From contig JAGQNH010000079.1 in assembly GCA_020428185.1 (NCBI GenBank), positions 1 to 15,119 of the forward strand: 15,119 nucleotides of DNA, in the 5' to 3' direction. The notes under the pieces were generated by a model, which was not told the origin of the DNA, did not search any database, and saw nothing but the letters and a program-made list of their open reading frames with translations. The translations under genes and the position numbers were made by a program. Source of the DNA: Candidatus Saccharimonadota bacterium (GTDB lineage: Bacteria > Patescibacteriota > Saccharimonadia > Saccharimonadales > Saccharimonadaceae). Below, in pieces: positions 14,283-15,119 of the stretch (within the stretch, counting starts at the first letter, position 1; each line of letters opens with the position of its first letter).

Positions 14283-15119
14283 GCTTTGCTAGCCTCATCC
14301 TCAAGGGTTATTTCGTGTCCTCCTCCCATCATAGCAGCAACTTTTGCTAATTTTTCATCCGAAGGTGGTTTTGCGATTGGTAGAGTGTGAATCTCTGTGT
14401 TGGCATGGCCGCATGCCTCAAGCGATTCTTGTAGTTGCGTCAGGTACTTGGCTTGATCTAGCTTGGTTTTGTTGAATTTTCTGACAGCATATATCGTCAA
14501 TATATTTCCATCGTATTCATAGTCACATTTACTGATGACGCTATGTAGGGCGAGGAATTTTTCTTTTGAGTATGATATGAGTTTTTCCCAATCGAACGGA
14601 ACTGATGTTTGTGATCGACGTTTTGCGGCTGCTATTTGTTCCTCGATGTCATTATTGTGCTCTGGTTGTATTGCAGTCTTGGTTTCTGTATTTGCGACGG
14701 CTTGCTTTTTTGGAGTAGGCTTTTCGATAACAATAACAGGTGCCTCTATGACTGTTGGAGCAGATTTGGGTGGACGGGTGGCGACTGCGGGAGCCGATTT
14801 CGGCTTACATGCTCCGACAAGTGTGGTGAGAAGTTTGAGTTGTGGTTGAGGTGATGAGCTGACGGTGATTAATGCGTCTAGGAGATTGACAAAGTGCGGC
14901 TCACTGACGAGCGTATCTCGTAGTGATTTGATAAGTTGGTCAGTCAAGACGAGTGGCTGAACTCCCAGTTTTTCGAGTTCGTCTAGTTGTGACACGACTG
15001 CTGCGATGTCTCGATTGCGAACAGCGCCTAGTAGTTGCGATACAGTTTCTGGCGATGCTTGTCCAAGTGCCGACTGTACAAAATCAAGAGTAATGGGTTC
15101 GTCTGTGCTTGCAAAACTT
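14279..15119 (-). CDS. dnaX: DNA polymerase III subunit gamma/tau, C-terminal part (partial)
   Basis: The frame stays open through GTG 14995 to the right edge, giving 279 visible residues. The first part, from the edge, reads DEPITLDFVQSALG..SPETVSQLLGAVRNRDIAAVV, the classic start of DnaX domain III, which oligomerises in the clamp loader. A Pro/Ala/Lys-rich linker follows (about visible residues 100-165), then a compact C-terminal domain starting FDWEKLISYSKEKF and ending KVAAMMGGGHEITLEDE. The ATPase domain lies outside the window, so the internal frameshift site for gamma cannot be checked. The stop TGA overlaps the dnaB start. A start at 14995 would be an artefact, because the homology continues upstream of it. 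Confidence 0.9.
   Translation of the reverse strand, partial: SFASTDEPITLDFVQSALGQASPETVSQLLGAVRNRDIAAVVSQLDELEKLGVQPLVLTDQLIKSLRDTLVSEPHFVNLLDALITVSSSPQPQLKLLTTLVGACKPKSAPAVATRPPKSAPTVIEAPVIVIEKPTPKKQAVANTETKTAIQPEHNNDIEEQIAAAKRRSQTSVPFDWEKLISYSKEKFLALHSVISKCDYEYDGNILTIYAVRKFNKTKLDQAKYLTQLQESLEACGHANTEIHTLPIAKPPSDEKLAKVAAMMGGGHEITLEDEASKA

Overview
The window looks like chromosomal DNA from a Patescibacteria/CPR bacterium, most likely a Candidatus Saccharibacteria (TM7) relative. That placement is an inference. It rests on the set of small, streamlined genes (AI-2E-type permease, GT39-like membrane protein, DHH phosphoesterase, YbaB/RecR, DnaX/DnaB), on -10 boxes lying almost directly against start codons, and on protein styles I associate with that group. 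TGA is used as a normal stop (dnaX ends in ATGA overlapping dnaB) and none interrupts the main genes, so the UGA=Gly code of Gracilibacteria/SR1 does not apply. No tRNA, rRNA, CRISPR, IS element or phage module was seen.

Layout. 1-1091 (minus): an HxlR-type repressor, an OmpR/PhoB-type response regulator and, at the left edge, the first codons of what is probably its sensor kinase. 1148-1706 (minus): a small transcription unit with a good promoter, a possible 37-aa ORF, an 81-aa unknown gene with a Shine-Dalgarno (SD) sequence, and a long hairpin terminator. 1769-4161 (plus): tgt (tRNA-guanine transglycosylase), then an AI-2E-family permease. 4169-4854 (minus): two tiny self-contained units, each with a strong promoter, a short ORF and a GC-rich hairpin. 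4856-7250 (minus): a DHH/DHHA1 phosphoesterase and cysS, overlapping by 20 nt. 7291-7665 (plus): a lone unit for a 60-aa two-helix membrane protein with a hairpin at the 5' end of its leader and its own terminator. 7683-8723 (minus): ybaB-recR. 8772-10217 (minus): a GT39-like membrane protein. 10280-12754 (minus): an 824-aa double metallophosphoesterase protein. 12933-15119 (minus): dnaB and the C-terminal part of dnaX.

The right half is a DNA replication and repair neighbourhood: clamp loader (dnaX), replicative helicase (dnaB), and the YbaB/RecR pair. In many bacteria dnaX, ybaB and recR are adjacent. Here dnaB, the metallophosphoesterase gene and the GT39-like gene lie between dnaX and ybaB. 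The most unusual points are: (a) the 824-aa protein, which reads as two metallophosphoesterase domains in tandem with the first stripped of its metal ligands; (b) a RecR missing three of the four zinc-finger cysteines; (c) a DHH enzyme with Ala in place of the first motif-I metal-binding His; (d) a recurring leaderless promoter layout that changes at least one start site; (e) several miniature one-gene units with strong promoters and terminators; and (f) an 18-bp perfect palindrome placed where the -35 of the metallophosphoesterase gene would be.
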